A DNA stretch of 64,000 nucleotides from Aneurinibacillus soli (GCF_002355375.1 NZ_AP017312.1:2993001-3057000), one strand, 5' to 3'; counted from the stretch's first letter, positions 1-9,965 are shown. A program made the numbers and translations. Notes: a model not told the origin generated them from the sequence alone.

Positions 1-318
1 TTCCTTCATATCAATCAAAATAGACGCCGCTTCTTCTAATCGGTCGATGTCCATATACAGCGACACGCGATACAGCTCCATACTGACTCGTGTTTCCAAA
101 TCAATGCCTTCGTTTTTCCGATCAAACTCTTCTACGATGGACAGTGCTTCTTCTCCGTGCCCGAGTTCATGATACACACCGATTAACTCAACCATCAGCT
201 CTGCATCCTCTTTATATTCACGGCGCACGCATGCAAGATCGGCTAACCCATTCTCAATATCGCCTGCTTCTAACAGCATCATGGCTCGCTCTACTTTTGT
301 ATATCCGTCCGTATTCAT
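1..318 (-). CDS. TPR-repeat protein, C-terminus cut by window edge
   Basis: The visible 106 codons begin at ATG 318, which has a GGAGGCG ribosome site just upstream. The peptide is made of short amphipathic helix pairs rich in Leu, Ala, Glu and Tyr, as in tetratricopeptide repeats (for example the stretch with ELIGVYHELGHGEEALSI). TPR proteins are protein-interaction scaffolds. In Bacillus subtilis the TPR protein YpiA lies next to the EPSP synthase gene, so this may be its counterpart, but the identification rests on fold type and rough position only. The gene continues past position 1. Confidence 0.7.
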   Translation of the reverse strand, partial: MNTDGYTKVERAMMLLEAGDIENGLADLACVRREYKEDAELMVELIGVYHELGHGEEALSIVEEFDRKNEGIDLETRVSMELYRVSLYMDIDRLEEAASILIDMKE

Positions 319-354
319 ATTCACGCCTCCTGCTTCCTCTATTCTGTTTAAAAG

Positions 355-381
355 AAAAAACCGTTCCATTCCGAACGGTTG
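355..381 (-). terminator. Terminator after the anti-sigma gene
   Basis: The stem CCGTTC/GAACGG has a short loop and is followed, on the minus strand, by a run of U. It lies directly after the anti-sigma stop codon and separates it from the TPR gene. Confidence 0.8.
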
Positions 382-382
382 G

Positions 383-1027
383 TCACTTTCGTTTGTCTTT
401 CAATCGGGAAAGCCAGCCCATGCCTACCACAATAACCAGTATACCAAAAATAGCACTGAGCAAACCATAGTTTACTAACGTACCACTTTCTTTAGATACA
501 TCTTGATACAGGATCGGGTTCCCGGCACTGGCAATAATACCATATGTCATGCTGGACCCCTCTGACTTTTGCGGCTGCCTGGAACCTTCAGGAAGCACAA
601 ACTGATCAATAGACGCAATGCGGTCTGTGGCTGCCATTTCCGGTGATGAAGACGGAGCGGGTGCAGACGCACGCTCACTGATCAGTACCGGAATCGTAAA
701 CAAAACGAGCAGAACAGCCGCTAGCCCCAGAACGATACGACGCCGCAGGGTAGATAAGCCGACATCCTGCTTCGGAGTGGGAGCGGCCCATTTATTTTCT
801 TCGAGTATGCGTGCCATTACCTGATCTGAAACCGAGATTCCTTGATACTCGGCAGGAAGTGCCGGAGAATGAAGGAACGATGATGTTTCCTCTATGTAAA
901 ATTCAAGTTCAAAGCGGCATGCCGGACACTGTTCCAGATGCCTGGCAATCCGAGCCTCCATCTCTTCCGGTAGGACCCCTTCTGCATAATCGGGGAGAAG
1001 GGGTATAATCATGTCACACTCTCTCAA
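383..1027 (-). CDS. Zinc-finger anti-sigma factor, membrane anchored
   Basis: The 214-residue protein opens with a zf-HC2/ZAS-type anti-sigma domain: Cys4, then His30-x3-Cys34-x2-Cys37. A hydrophobic segment follows at about residues 94-112 and a second at about 190-208, just before a basic C-terminus. It starts at TTG 1027, two bases after the sigma gene stop. Starting at the internal ATG (1012) would remove Cys4, so TTG is preferred. By family it should hold the neighbouring ECF sigma factor inactive at the membrane until an envelope signal releases it. The inducing signal cannot be read from the sequence. Confidence 0.85.
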   Translation of the reverse strand: MRECDMIIPLLPDYAEGVLPEEMEARIARHLEQCPACRFELEFYIEETSSFLHSPALPAEYQGISVSDQVMARILEENKWAAPTPKQDVGLSTLRRRIVLGLAAVLLVLFTIPVLISERASAPAPSSSPEMAATDRIASIDQFVLPEGSRQPQKSEGSSMTYGIIASAGNPILYQDVSKESGTLVNYGLLSAIFGILVIVVGMGWLSRLKDKRK

Positions 1028-1029
1028 GA

Positions 1030-1623
1030 TTATTGCATCCCTTCCGCCTCTTCCAGCTGCGAGTCGAATATGTATGGCTCAAGCTGCTGCTTGATGCTAG
1101 TACGCGCCCGGAATAAGAGAGATTTAACAGAGCTAACCGTTGAATCGAGAATATCCGCAATTTCTTTATAATCAAGCTGTTCATATTCACGCAGAATAAG
1201 CGCCGTCCGCTGCTTCTCCGGCAGACGGTTGATCGCTTCCCGCACAAGATGAACTCTCTCTGTCCGCAATAACTCTGCTTCAGGTAGACGCATATCTGCC
1301 ACTCGGTCCGGCTGTTCATTACTATCTTCGAGATACACTTCCGAGTTGCGACTCTTCCGCAATTCGCTTACTACGGTGTTGCGCGCAATGGTGTACAACC
1401 AAGTAGAAAATGTAGCTTCCGCATCCCGAAATGAATGCAGGCTGCGAAACGCCTTATAAAACGTTTCTTGTGTTAAATCTTCTGCTAGATTTTCCATATG
1501 ATAGCTTTTTAGCATATGTAGTATAAATGCAAGAATACGACGTTCATAACGCTGGATTAATTCCGCATAGTAATCAACCCGGCCATCTTTAATTTCACGA
1601 ATTAATTGAGAGTCAGTACGCAA
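1030..1623 (-). CDS. ECF-type RNA polymerase sigma factor
   Basis: The 197-residue protein has only sigma regions 2 and 4, the ECF (group IV) architecture. Region 2 includes DLTQETFYKAF and FSTWLYTIARN (promoter -10 recognition and melting). Region 4 includes LPEKQRTALILREYEQL with a helix-turn-helix at about residues 150-175. It begins with TTG 1623, with a GGGGG ribosome site about 10 bases upstream and no ATG nearby in frame. It is followed after two bases by its anti-sigma gene, the usual sigma/anti-sigma operon order. A candidate self-dependent promoter lies at 1706-1735. It resembles SigW/SigX-type factors, but I cannot assign a named subgroup. Confidence 0.9.
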   Translation of the reverse strand: MRTDSQLIREIKDGRVDYYAELIQRYERRILAFILHMLKSYHMENLAEDLTQETFYKAFRSLHSFRDAEATFSTWLYTIARNTVVSELRKSRNSEVYLEDSNEQPDRVADMRLPEAELLRTERVHLVREAINRLPEKQRTALILREYEQLDYKEIADILDSTVSSVKSLLFRARTSIKQQLEPYIFDSQLEEAEGMQ

Positions 1624-1705
1624 CGTTTAGTTTCCCCCTTGCTAGTTCCTGACCTTTTCCGACAAGATCCACTGTAAAAAACAAGCGTTCATCTTTCCTT
1701 ATACG

Positions 1706-1735
1706 TAGACGAATGAAGGATACAAAAAGGTTGCA
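1706..1735 (-). promoter_or_regulatory. Candidate ECF-type autoregulatory promoter
   Basis: On the minus strand TGCAAC is followed after 18 bases by CGTCTA, about 80 bases upstream of the sigma gene. Bacillus ECF promoters typically have an AAC-containing -35 and a CGTC/CGTA -10. The spacer is one or two bases longer than usual, so this is a candidate only. Confidence 0.5.
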
Positions 1736-1756
1736 AGAATTTACGACATTTTTTGC

Positions 1757-1789
1757 GAAAAAAATGCAGGCGCACGATTCGCCTGCTTT
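1757..1789 (-). terminator. Terminator after the membrane-protein gene
   Basis: GCAGGCG/CGCCTGC stem with an 8-base loop and a U-rich tail on the minus strand, located between the membrane protein gene and the sigma factor gene. Confidence 0.75.
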
Positions 1790-1835
1790 ATATTTATGGT
1801 AAGCGTAAATACTAGAAAAGTAAAACGCCATTTTT

Positions 1836-2324
1836 TTACTTACGATTCTCCCAAAAAAAGAAAAAATCATCCAGTTCTGTACGCAGTCCGCGCCCAATCC
1901 ACACAAGTAACAGACTAAGCGTAACCGCAATCACATCCGTCCATGGATACACAAAAAACAGAAGGCGGATCGGCTCAGCAATAAGCGAACACCATCCTTC
2001 CGCAAATTCATACAGCGGCGTAACCATATGCGGACTTACACTCATCATCTTTAGCCAACCATGCAAAAAAAACGGGAATTGAAGCATAAGTACGCATGCA
2101 AGCTGACGCTTTCTTCCCAGACGAAAGCGGTATTTCCCGATATGGCCGAGCAACACATACATAATAAGCGCAGTTGAGCCTAGCACGAGAATCCCCATCT
2201 CATACAACAGTGCTCCTAAATCCCCAATGGCGAGCATACAATGGAGCATATAAGGAAACAACCATACCTTACAAATGACCAGAATCGCAATTACACTACT
2301 GCAAAGTCCGCCATAACGAAGCAT
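1836..2324 (-). CDS. Unrecognised polytopic membrane protein (162 aa)
   Basis: The start at ATG 2324 is supported by GGGGGGAG just upstream. The protein is strongly hydrophobic, with four likely membrane segments at about residues 5-25, 33-60, 77-95 and 118-142, and ends in an acidic/aromatic tail. No catalytic or family motif is recognisable. It is a single-gene unit with its own terminator, between the sigma factor operon and the divergent Spo0E-type gene. The function is unknown. Confidence 0.65.
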   Translation of the reverse strand: MLRYGGLCSSVIAILVICKVWLFPYMLHCMLAIGDLGALLYEMGILVLGSTALIMYVLLGHIGKYRFRLGRKRQLACVLMLQFPFFLHGWLKMMSVSPHMVTPLYEFAEGWCSLIAEPIRLLFFVYPWTDVIAVTLSLLLVWIGRGLRTELDDFFFFWENRK

Positions 2325-2391
2325 CCGACTCCCCCCTTTTACCGGCCTGTCCGCTCTTTCCTTCTATAACGTAAGACTATGAATAAAAATG

Positions 2392-2427
2392 TGAAATATG
2401 CCGACAAATCTATGTTACAATTTGTCG
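2392..2427 (+). promoter_or_regulatory. Candidate promoter with palindromic operator upstream of the Spo0E-type gene
   Basis: An extended -10 (TGtTACAAT, 2413-2421) sits inside an inverted repeat, CGACAAAT (2402-2409) and ATTTGTCG (2420-2427). Each arm reads TTTGTCG outward, close to the Spo0A box consensus TTTGTCGAA. A weak -35-like TGAAAT is at 2392-2397. The hexamers and the repeat are seen directly. Spo0A control is inferred. Confidence 0.45.
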
Positions 2428-2499
2428 ACTAAATAGGGCTTTTCTGGCAGACTTTAGCATATTAAAATGAATCATGTACTGGTTAAGGAGGAGTGGCCA

Positions 2500-2724
2500 A
2501 TGGAGGAGAAAAGATTGATTCAGTTAATTAAAGAGAAGCAAGGTGTAATGCATACTACCTATTTGCATGCGGGAAAAAACTTAAGAGACGAGAAAGTATT
2601 GGCCGCAAGCGAAGAAATCGATCATTTGATCAATGCCATTATGCGCAGACAAATATTCACACATAAAATAGGTTTTACGGAAGGACAAGACACCTGTCTA
2701 CATCTGTCTACATCTCACAGTTAG
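2500..2724 (+). CDS. Spo0E-family aspartyl-phosphate phosphatase
   Basis: A 74-residue protein starting at ATG 2500, chosen because TAAGGAGG lies 9 bases upstream; an earlier in-frame ATG at 2467 has no such site. It has the two-helix layout of the Spo0E family, with the signature S-x-x-x-D (SEEID, about residues 33-37) and downstream hydrophobic residues. Members remove phosphate from Spo0A~P and so delay sporulation. It is one of few plus-strand genes here and has its own promoter candidate and terminator. Which response regulator it acts on is not visible. Confidence 0.8.
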   Translation: MEEKRLIQLIKEKQGVMHTTYLHAGKNLRDEKVLAASEEIDHLINAIMRRQIFTHKIGFTEGQDTCLHLSTSHS

Positions 2725-2737
2725 GCCGTAATTTCAT

Positions 2738-2774
2738 GAGAGAAAAGAAAAAAGCAGTACTTTTCTTTTCTCTC
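2738..2774 (+). terminator. Terminator after the Spo0E-type gene
   Basis: A perfect 14-bp inverted repeat (GAGAGAAAAGAAAA and its complement) with a 9-base loop, followed by a T-rich stretch. It is AT-rich, so weaker than a classic terminator. Confidence 0.6.
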
Positions 2775-2801
2775 TATATTTTTTCTCAGAGAAAAATAAA
2801 C

Positions 2802-2838
2802 AAAAAAAAGACCGCTTTGGCATCAATGTGCAAAGCGG
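2802..2838 (-). terminator. Terminator of the aromatic supraoperon
   Basis: Minus-strand stem CCGCTTTG/CAAAGCGG followed by eight U. It lies about 100 bases beyond the aroA stop and closes the whole aro-trp transcription unit. Confidence 0.8.
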
Positions 2839-2935
2839 AATGGGATACTCCCATATATGGATAGGAGTGGAGAGAAACCATACTATGATAATAATTATAT
2901 ATGGTTTCTAGCAAATGTCAATATATTGTTTATAT

Positions 2936-4231
2936 TTATTTTTCATCCGGAAGCTGAACGGTCTGAATCAGCTCAAAAAAGCCCGGGAACGAGACATTTA
3001 CCGCTTCCGTCTGCGTAATCCCTGTTGTACCTTCTGCAACAAGCCCTGCAATCGCCATCGCCATCCCAATGCGATGATCGCCATGGCTGTCACATACCGC
3101 ACCGGACAGCGTAGTTCGGCCTTGAATACGCATCCCGTCTTCTGTCGGTTCAATACCCGCTCCGAATTTGCGCAGCTCCGCTACAACGGTATCAATTCGA
3201 TTCGTTTCCTTCACTTTTAACTCAGCCGCATCCCGAATGATGGTTGTGCCTTCCGCTTGTGTTGCAAGCACTGCAATGACAGGTACTTCATCAATCAAGC
3301 GCGGAATCAGTGAGCCTCCGATTTCCACCGCTGTAAGTGGAGCATACTTGATCTCAATATCTGCTACTGGCTCCCCATTCACTTCCCGCTCATTATGCAG
3401 GGTAAGGTTCGCTCCCATCTGCTTGAGTACATCAATGATACCGGTCCGGGTCGGATTAACCCCTACATTCCGGATCATCAGATGGCTGTCTGGCACAATC
3501 GCTGCCGCCGCAAGCAGAAAGGCAGCGGATGAGATATCGCCCGGCACATGCACATCTCCCGGTGATATAAGCTGCTGTCCACCACGTACGCGAACTCCGC
3601 CATCGAATGACTCCATGTCTACCCCGAATGAACGCAGCATCCGCTCTGTATGGTCGCGGGAGCATTCGGGTTCATATACAACGGTCTCCCCCTCAGCCTG
3701 CAGTCCAGCCAAAAGCACGGCTGACTTGACCTGTGCGCTGCTTACAGGAGAGTGGTACTCCACTCCATTCAGTTTGCCTCCACGTATAGACAGCGGCGTG
3801 TATTCGCCATTCTGACGTCCCGCAATATCGGCTCCCATCTGGCGAAGCGGCCCTGTTACCCGCTTCATCGGACGGCGGGCGATCGATTCATCCCCGATCA
3901 GCACACTATGAAATGGTTGCGTGGAAAGAATCCCCATCATCAATCGAATGGTCGTTCCCGAATTGCCGATATCCAGGATATCCTGCGGCTCTGTCAGCCC
4001 GAACCAGCCCTTTCCCTGTACCGTTACATTTTCGCCGTTCTGCTCAATGTCGATGCCGAGTCTACGAAAACACGAAATCGTACTTAAGCAGTCCGCACCC
4101 GCGAGAAATCCATCAATCCGTGTCGTACCTTTCGCCAGCGCACTAAACATGACTGCACGATGTGAAATGGACTTATCACCCGGCACACGTACATCTCCAT
4201 GAATACGCCCGGCACGTTTTACAGTTTGCAT
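2936..4231 (-). CDS. aroA: 3-phosphoshikimate 1-carboxyvinyltransferase (EPSP synthase)
   Basis: This cytosolic enzyme joins phosphoenolpyruvate to shikimate-3-phosphate, the sixth shikimate-pathway step. The 431-residue length is normal. The N-terminal GDKSISHR loop, the LDIGNSGTT segment (about 85-95), and the C-terminal KETNRI and DHRIGMA motifs are all present, as expected for the two-domain EPSP synthase fold. It is the last gene of the supraoperon, 11 bases after tyrA, and matches the position of B. subtilis aroE, which is the same enzyme under another name. Expression probably depends on read-through from upstream. Confidence 0.97.
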   Translation of the reverse strand: MQTVKRAGRIHGDVRVPGDKSISHRAVMFSALAKGTTRIDGFLAGADCLSTISCFRRLGIDIEQNGENVTVQGKGWFGLTEPQDILDIGNSGTTIRLMMGILSTQPFHSVLIGDESIARRPMKRVTGPLRQMGADIAGRQNGEYTPLSIRGGKLNGVEYHSPVSSAQVKSAVLLAGLQAEGETVVYEPECSRDHTERMLRSFGVDMESFDGGVRVRGGQQLISPGDVHVPGDISSAAFLLAAAAIVPDSHLMIRNVGVNPTRTGIIDVLKQMGANLTLHNEREVNGEPVADIEIKYAPLTAVEIGGSLIPRLIDEVPVIAVLATQAEGTTIIRDAAELKVKETNRIDTVVAELRKFGAGIEPTEDGMRIQGRTTLSGAVCDSHGDHRIGMAMAIAGLVAEGTTGITQTEAVNVSFPGFFELIQTVQLPDEK

Positions 4232-4242
4232 GTCTTTCCCTC

Positions 4243-5340
4243 CTACTCCCTCTGATATACTGTATAGCCACGCTCCTGCAAGAGCACAACCGCCCGCTCC
4301 ACATCTTCCTGGCTGCGGAATGAAAGACGCAGCACCCCGAGGATATCCTCGCGTGTCTCCATGATACGGACGTTGGTCAAATTGATCGTATGTTCGCCGA
4401 GAAGCGTTGTAACTTTCCCGATGACACCCGGCTCGTCTGGAATGTCAAGATACAGTTCAAAGTACGAGGCAATCGCACCTTTCTGCTTCTCCGGCAGTCC
4501 ATCCCGATACGCTCTTGCAGACGCAAAAAACTGCTCAATCCCAGGGCCATCTGCTTTCTCAATTAAGTCAATCATCGAATCGAGCACGGTGCGCCAATCT
4601 TGCGCAAGCTGCTTCATAACCGGACGATTGCTTAACAAAATATCACGCCACATTCGCGGATTGCTCGATGCAATACGTGTAATATCCCGGAAACCACCGG
4701 CGGCCAGTTTACGATACCAGCTTTCCTCATCTTCACAATTCGCGACAAGATTTACAAGAGAAGACGCGATAATGTGTGGAAAATGACTGATCGCCCCAAC
4801 GACTTCATCATGCTTCTGTGCATCCATCACCACTACTTTGGCGTTTGTCGGTGCCAGCAGTACTTTCATATCATCTACGACTTCCACAGGCGTTCCGTCC
4901 GTAGGTGTCAGCACAAAATACGCATTTTCAAACAGTCGATCATGAGATGCCTCCACGCCAGACTTATGCGAGCCTGCCATCGGATGTCCCCCGATAAAAT
5001 GCACACCCCGCTGTGCAAAGCCGTGTGACAGCTCCATCACCGCTACTTTCGTGCTTCCTGTGTCGGTAATGACCGCACCTGGTTTAAGTGGCGTATAACG
5101 CAAGAACGAAATCAACTCCTGCAACTTCCCTACAGGTGCACATAAAAAAATAAAATCTGCTTCCGCCACTGCCTCAGCCAGCTGATTCGTTCCCCGATCC
5201 AGCACGCCGAGTGACAGCGCCATCCGCAAATTATCTTCGACTACATCAAAGCCTGTAATATGTACGTCTTTATTTTTTTTAAGAGAGAGGGCTAACGAAC
5301 CGCCAATTAGCCCCACCCCGAGAATTGCTACCTCTGTCAT
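4243..5340 (-). CDS. tyrA: Prephenate dehydrogenase with ACT domain
   Basis: It catalyses NAD-dependent oxidative decarboxylation of prephenate to 4-hydroxyphenylpyruvate, the tyrosine branch. The nucleotide-binding GVGLIGGS loop is at residues 7-14, and [12 protein letters not shown] (about 118-129) is the prephenate-binding region. The last about 75 residues (from [16 protein letters not shown]) form an ACT domain, as in Bacillus TyrA, where it mediates tyrosine feedback. Length 365 residues. It lies 19 bases after hisC and 11 before aroA, consistent with one transcript. Confidence 0.95.
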   Translation of the reverse strand: MTEVAILGVGLIGGSLALSLKKNKDVHITGFDVVEDNLRMALSLGVLDRGTNQLAEAVAEADFIFLCAPVGKLQELISFLRYTPLKPGAVITDTGSTKVAVMELSHGFAQRGVHFIGGHPMAGSHKSGVEASHDRLFENAYFVLTPTDGTPVEVVDDMKVLLAPTNAKVVVMDAQKHDEVVGAISHFPHIIASSLVNLVANCEDEESWYRKLAAGGFRDITRIASSNPRMWRDILLSNRPVMKQLAQDWRTVLDSMIDLIEKADGPGIEQFFASARAYRDGLPEKQKGAIASYFELYLDIPDEPGVIGKVTTLLGEHTINLTNVRIMETREDILGVLRLSFRSQEDVERAVVLLQERGYTVYQRE

Positions 5341-5359
5341 TGCATGCCTCTCCTCTATC

Positions 5360-6433
5360 CTATACCGGTGTGAGAACAGATTTAAGCGCTGCGATCATTT
5401 TTTCGTTCTCATCCCGGCTACCAATCGTTACTCGAATTGCCTGCGGGAACGCCCGAATAATCACGCCCTTGCTCATCATCGCCTCAAAAATCTCACGTGG
5501 ATTCCGCTCCGGTAAAATATATACGAAGTTCGTCTCTGATGGATAGTAGGCAAGCCCAATCTCATCAAGTGCCGCATACACTTGCGCCAGTCCTTCTGTA
5601 TTCGCCTGCTTGCATTTGGCCACGAACTCCTGATCGGCCAGAGCCGCAAGCGCTGCTTTTTGCGCCAGACTGTTCACATTAAACGGTTCACGCACACGAT
5701 TGAGCTTATCAATTATGCTCTCATCTGCCAGTCCGTATCCAACACGAAGGGCCGCGATACCGTAAATTTTGGAGAATGTACGAAGAACGATCAGATTTTT
5801 ATGTTCTTTTATCAGTTCAAGCGCATTCGGGAAATCAGCGTCTTTCACATACTCCACATATGCTTCATCAAGCACAACAAGCACATGTTCCGGCACTTGT
5901 TTCAGGAGAGCCGTGAGCTTGTCTTTGTTAATCGTTTTACCTGTCGGATTATTCGGATTGCAAATCCACAGTACGCGTGTATCCCAGTTAATGCTTGCCA
6001 TCATGCCATCAAGGTCATGATCGCCATCAATACATGGCACTTCAATGACATCAGCGCCTTCAATGGTCGCATTTGTTTTATATACACTAAACGTTGGCGT
6101 TGCCATAACCGTATTCATACCCGGTTGCAAATACGCACGAGTAATAAGCATAACAATCTCATCGGAACCGTTGCCGAACATCAGCTGCTCTTGCGACACA
6201 TTCAAATGGCTCGCAACAGCCGCACCCAGCTCCAGGCAGGCACCATCTGGATAAATTGATAGACTGTCAAGTTGTGCGGTAATCGCTTCTTTTACTTTTG
6301 GCGAACAGCCGAACGGATTCTCGTTCGATGCGAGCTTAATAACCTCGGTAAGACCGAGTTCACGCTTCACATCCTCGATCGGCTTACCCGGTTCATACAC
6401 GGGAAGAGTTACAATCTGGGATTTTGGAATCAT
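5360..6433 (-). CDS. hisC: Histidinol-phosphate / aromatic aminotransferase
   Basis: A fold-type I PLP aminotransferase of 357 residues. Visible motifs are SNENPFG near the N-terminus, NPNNPTG (about 158-164), and FSKIYGIAALRVGY, which contains the lysine that binds PLP. HisC converts imidazole acetol phosphate to histidinol phosphate. In B. subtilis the homologue at this exact operon position also transaminates tyrosine and phenylalanine precursors, which explains a histidine gene within the aromatic operon. It is placed between trpA (38 bases) and tyrA (19 bases). Confidence 0.95.
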   Translation of the reverse strand: MIPKSQIVTLPVYEPGKPIEDVKRELGLTEVIKLASNENPFGCSPKVKEAITAQLDSLSIYPDGACLELGAAVASHLNVSQEQLMFGNGSDEIVMLITRAYLQPGMNTVMATPTFSVYKTNATIEGADVIEVPCIDGDHDLDGMMASINWDTRVLWICNPNNPTGKTINKDKLTALLKQVPEHVLVVLDEAYVEYVKDADFPNALELIKEHKNLIVLRTFSKIYGIAALRVGYGLADESIIDKLNRVREPFNVNSLAQKAALAALADQEFVAKCKQANTEGLAQVYAALDEIGLAYYPSETNFVYILPERNPREIFEAMMSKGVIIRAFPQAIRVTIGSRDENEKMIAALKSVLTPV

Positions 6434-6471
6434 AATTTCACCTCAAAAATAGATAGTTTACGCTTCATTCA

Positions 6472-7302
6472 TCATACCCCAGATTGCAGAAGTTTTACAA
6501 ATTTTTTTACAACAGCCAGGCCCTCCTGCTTCGTCTCTGCCTGACTGAGCAGCGGCTCTGCCTTGCGAATCGTGTCCAGCAATGCGCTGCCGACAATGAC
6601 CCCGTCACAGTGCGGCGCAAGTGCTGCCACTTGATCGGGTGCGGAAATGCCGAATCCAACTGCTACTGGCACGTGTGCATAACGCCGCACAGCTGCCAGG
6701 AAATCTGTAATGTCCTCACGTAGCTCGCTACGTACCCCTGTCACACCAAGAGACGATACACAGTAGATAAATCCCTGTGCCTGCTCGGCAATCATCTGTA
6801 CCCGCTGCGCGGACGTAGGGGCGACAAGCGAGATGAGCGGGCGGCCGTATTTCCCCCCCAGTGCGTTGATCTCTTCCGCTTCTTCAAATGGCAGGTCCGG
6901 GATGAGAATGCCGTCAATCTCTGCCTTCTCCATCGCGTCATACAACCGCTCCGGACCAAATCGCAGCACCGGATTGATGTACGTAAACAAAATGACTGGA
7001 ATGTACACCCCGGCCTTACGCATGTCACGCGCCAGTTCAAGCGCACGTTCCATCGTTACACCGTGGGCGAGCGCCTGTGCAGACGCGTTCTGAATCGTTG
7101 GACCGTCCGCGAGTGGGTCGGAATATGGTACCCCAAGCTCAAGAATCGAAGCGCCCGCCTCCTGAAGAGCCAAAGCAAGGTCAACGGTATACTCTGGTGC
7201 TGGATAACCGGCCGTCATAAATGGGATAAATGCCGGTTTTCCAGCGTGAAATGCGGCTGCGATTCGCGCCGCACCGTGCCCGGCTGTCGTATTCATGCTC
7301 AT
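6472..7302 (-). CDS. trpA: Tryptophan synthase alpha subunit
   Basis: Cleaves indole-3-glycerol phosphate to indole and glyceraldehyde-3-phosphate within the TrpA2B2 complex. The TIM-barrel motifs [15 protein letters not shown] (catalytic Glu about residue 58) and the loop GVTGVRS for phosphate binding are present; 276 residues is normal. The ATG at 7302 overlaps the trpB stop in an ATGA arrangement, with a GGGGGCG site inside trpB, pointing to translational coupling that keeps the two subunits equimolar. Confidence 0.97.
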   Translation of the reverse strand: MSMNTTAGHGAARIAAAFHAGKPAFIPFMTAGYPAPEYTVDLALALQEAGASILELGVPYSDPLADGPTIQNASAQALAHGVTMERALELARDMRKAGVYIPVILFTYINPVLRFGPERLYDAMEKAEIDGILIPDLPFEEAEEINALGGKYGRPLISLVAPTSAQRVQMIAEQAQGFIYCVSSLGVTGVRSELREDITDFLAAVRRYAHVPVAVGFGISAPDQVAALAPHCDGVIVGSALLDTIRKAEPLLSQAETKQEGLAVVKKFVKLLQSGV

Positions 7303-8504
7303 AACTGTGCGCCCCCTTCTTCTCGTTCATAAATCTGTGTGACATCTTTATCTCCGCGCCCAGACAGGCAGACAACGAGTACTGTATCTGTGCTTAGTGT
7401 AGGAGCAAGCTTCACTACTTCCGCAATCGCATGCGCACTCTCAAGCGCCGGGATAATCCCTTCGGTCGTACATAACAGACGGAGTGCATCAAGCGCTTCT
7501 ATATCGGTTACCGCATGATACGATGCCCGACCACTGTCGTGCAAATGTGCATGTTCCGGTCCGACACCCGGATAGTCAAGCCCTGCCGATACGGAATATG
7601 GCTCGATGATCTGCCCGTTCTCATCCTGCAACAAATACGTCATCATGCCGTGCAACACGCCTCGGCTGCCTTTGGCGATGGTCGCCGCATGCTTCTCTGT
7701 GTCTACCCCCTGCCCGGCCGCTTCGACACCAATCAACTTTACATCGGCATCATTCAGGAATGGATAGAACATTCCCATCGCATTACTGCCGCCGCCCACA
7801 CAAGCGACAATGTAATCCGGTAGTCGCTCTTCTACACGCATGATCTGCTCGCGTGTCTCGTCTCCAATCACCCGCTGAAAGTCACGCACCATCTGCGGAT
7901 ACGGATGCGGTCCCACAACCGAGCCAATCACATAAAACGTCCGGTCCACTGTACTTACCCAGGAGCGAATCGCTTCACTTGTTGCATCCTTCAATGTGCC
8001 CGTTCCCGATGTAACCGGCACAACTTCGGCTCCAAGCAGCTGCATGCGGAATACATTGAGCTGTTGACGTCTCATGTCTTCTTCGCCCATGTATACTTTG
8101 CATGACAGCCCAAGACGCGCTGCGACGGTCGCAGATGCAACACCATGTTGACCCGCTCCTGTCTCCGCGATAATCTCGGTTTTCCCCATCCGCTTTGCCA
8201 GTAGGCCCTGTGCAAGCGCATTGTTAATTTTGTGTGCGCCCGTATGGTTCAAATCTTCCCGCTTCAAATAAATGCGCGCGCCCCCAAGTTTCTCCGTCAG
8301 CCGCTCCGCGTAATAAAGCGGAGTCGGACGTCCCGAATATTCACGCAACAAATACTGCAATTCTTCGAGAAATGCCGGGTCACCTATCGCTTCCTGATAT
8401 GCTACTTCCAGCTCATCAAGTGCATTCACAAGTGTTTCTGGCACATAGCGGCCACCGTGTGCGCCGAATCGGCCTTTACTTTTATAAACTGTCTCTGTGT
8501 TCAT
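7299..8504 (-). CDS. trpB: Tryptophan synthase beta subunit
   Basis: PLP enzyme condensing indole with serine to give tryptophan. At 401 residues it is of usual length. [10 protein letters not shown] contains the PLP-binding lysine; [10 protein letters not shown] and the glycine-rich [12 protein letters not shown] phosphate-binding loop are intact. The gene overlaps trpF by 23 bases and trpA by 4, so the trp genes form a tightly coupled block. Confidence 0.97.
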   Translation of the reverse strand: MNTETVYKSKGRFGAHGGRYVPETLVNALDELEVAYQEAIGDPAFLEELQYLLREYSGRPTPLYYAERLTEKLGGARIYLKREDLNHTGAHKINNALAQGLLAKRMGKTEIIAETGAGQHGVASATVAARLGLSCKVYMGEEDMRRQQLNVFRMQLLGAEVVPVTSGTGTLKDATSEAIRSWVSTVDRTFYVIGSVVGPHPYPQMVRDFQRVIGDETREQIMRVEERLPDYIVACVGGGSNAMGMFYPFLNDADVKLIGVEAAGQGVDTEKHAATIAKGSRGVLHGMMTYLLQDENGQIIEPYSVSAGLDYPGVGPEHAHLHDSGRASYHAVTDIEALDALRLLCTTEGIIPALESAHAIAEVVKLAPTLSTDTVLVVCLSGRGDKDVTQIYEREEGGAQL

Positions 8505-9153
8505 ATGCGTTCATCCTTTCGATCAACGTGCGAATTTTGTTCAGATCCTTCCGTCCATCTGTCTCTACCCCACTGGAGAGGTCAATACCGTCCGGCTTGT
8601 GCCCAGCAAGCAATTCGACTGCATTGCCTGCATGAATGCCCCCTGCCACGAACAGTTCGACCCCGTGCTCATGGCACCAGCTACGATACGGTGCGATGCG
8701 CTCCCAGTCAAAAGTTCGACCTGTGCCACCTGACTGTCCGGGTATGGCCGTATCCAGCAGCAACATATCAATGATCTCACTGTATGGTGCAAGCTCTGCG
8801 ATGTCGTCTTTCCCTTCCATAGACAGTCCGACCGCTTTTGTAATACGGCAGTGAAATTTGTCTTTGACAGCCTTGCAGAAAGCAGCCGACTCCATGCCAT
8901 GCAGTTGTACAATCGCAAGCGGCTGTTCACGAAATACAGCATCGATTTCTTCTAGAGAAGGATTGACGAACACACCCGCTGCCTTAGCACCTGCCGGAAT
9001 ATGACTGGCAAGTGCACCCCACTGTTCCGGTTCAATCCGGCGGCGGCTCGGCGCGAAGACGAATCCGATCTGATCCGGTACAAGCCGTTCTGCCGCCATT
9101 TGCTGGAGAGTGTCTTCTTCTGTAATGCCACAAATTTTCAGCTTTGCTTTCAC
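8482..9153 (-). CDS. trpF: Phosphoribosylanthranilate isomerase
   Basis: Catalyses the Amadori rearrangement of phosphoribosylanthranilate to CdRP. The N-terminal KICGIT contains the catalytic Cys, and the C-terminal part contains the expected Asp (LLDTAIPG) and phosphate-binding segments ([18 protein letters not shown]). It is 223 residues long and overlaps trpC by 4 bases (ATGA) and trpB by 23. TrpF is a separate gene here, not fused to TrpC. Confidence 0.95.
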   Translation of the reverse strand: MKAKLKICGITEEDTLQQMAAERLVPDQIGFVFAPSRRRIEPEQWGALASHIPAGAKAAGVFVNPSLEEIDAVFREQPLAIVQLHGMESAAFCKAVKDKFHCRITKAVGLSMEGKDDIAELAPYSEIIDMLLLDTAIPGQSGGTGRTFDWERIAPYRSWCHEHGVELFVAGGIHAGNAVELLAGHKPDGIDLSSGVETDGRKDLNKIRTLIERMNAYEHRDSL

Positions 9154-9965
9154 AGTCCGTCTGCCCCCACACGGGATTGTGTCTGACCGACCAGGCTTAT
9201 AACCGCCTGTGTCACATCAGCTTGACGCATAAAATGCTCTCCCACCAGCACACCGTCTACGCCGGACGCTGCCAGCTCAGCAATTTGCTCGGGCGCATAA
9301 ATCCCCGACTCACTAATCTTTACAATCGAATCTGGAATATCAGAGAGCAGATCAAACGTCGTCGTAAGAGAGGTCGTAAATGTTCGCAAATCCCGGTTAT
9401 TCACACCGAGTAAATCCGGTTCGATCGCCCCAAGCACTGTATCCAATTCAGACGCAGTATGCACTTCTACCAACACTTCCATCCCGAGCGCCCGCGCTTC
9501 TTCTGTCATCTCAATCATCTCGGTACGCGTTAGAATCGCAGCAATTAACAGCACCGCATCCGCCCCATTCGCTCGCGCTTCGTACAGCTGGAACGGGTCA
9601 ATGTGAAAATCTTTGCGCAAAAGTGGTGTTGCATGCGCCACTTCCTCCCGGATGCGGCGCAAATACGACAAGTGTCCCTGAAAAAAATCTTCATCTGTCA
9701 GCACAGACATCGCCTCAACGTCCGCTTCTGTATATGCACGCGCAATGGTAAGTGGATCGAAGTCCGGACGAATCAGCCCTTTAGATGGCGATGCTTTTTT
9801 CACTTCCGCAATGACCCCGACCGCACGAGTTCGCCCTGTAAACCGCGCTTTCATCGACCGACACGGCGGTTGAATCGCAATGATTCGCTCCAGCTCCGCC
9901 TGCGGTGTTTCCTGTTTACGCTGTATCACTTCTTCTTGTTTTCTCGCTGTAATTTTACGAAGCAT
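9150..9965 (-). CDS. trpC: Indole-3-glycerol-phosphate synthase
   Basis: Closes the indole ring by decarboxylating CdRP. The TIM-barrel protein (271 residues) shows VIAEVKKASPSKG with the catalytic lysine, RKDFHIDPFQLYEARANGADA, and GVNNRDLRTF. It overlaps trpD by 11 bases and trpF by 4. Nothing unusual was seen. Confidence 0.97.
   Translation of the reverse strand: MLRKITARKQEEVIQRKQETPQAELERIIAIQPPCRSMKARFTGRTRAVGVIAEVKKASPSKGLIRPDFDPLTIARAYTEADVEAMSVLTDEDFFQGHLSYLRRIREEVAHATPLLRKDFHIDPFQLYEARANGADAVLLIAAILTRTEMIEMTEEARALGMEVLVEVHTASELDTVLGAIEPDLLGVNNRDLRTFTTSLTTTFDLLSDIPDSIVKISESGIYAPEQIAELAASGVDGVLVGEHFMRQADVTQAVISLVGQTQSRVGADGL

Noticed and set aside
2467..2724. The upstream in-frame ATG of the Spo0E-type gene
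   Set aside because: ATG 2500 has TAAGGAGG 9 bases upstream and the family's usual length; ATG 2467 has no ribosome site.
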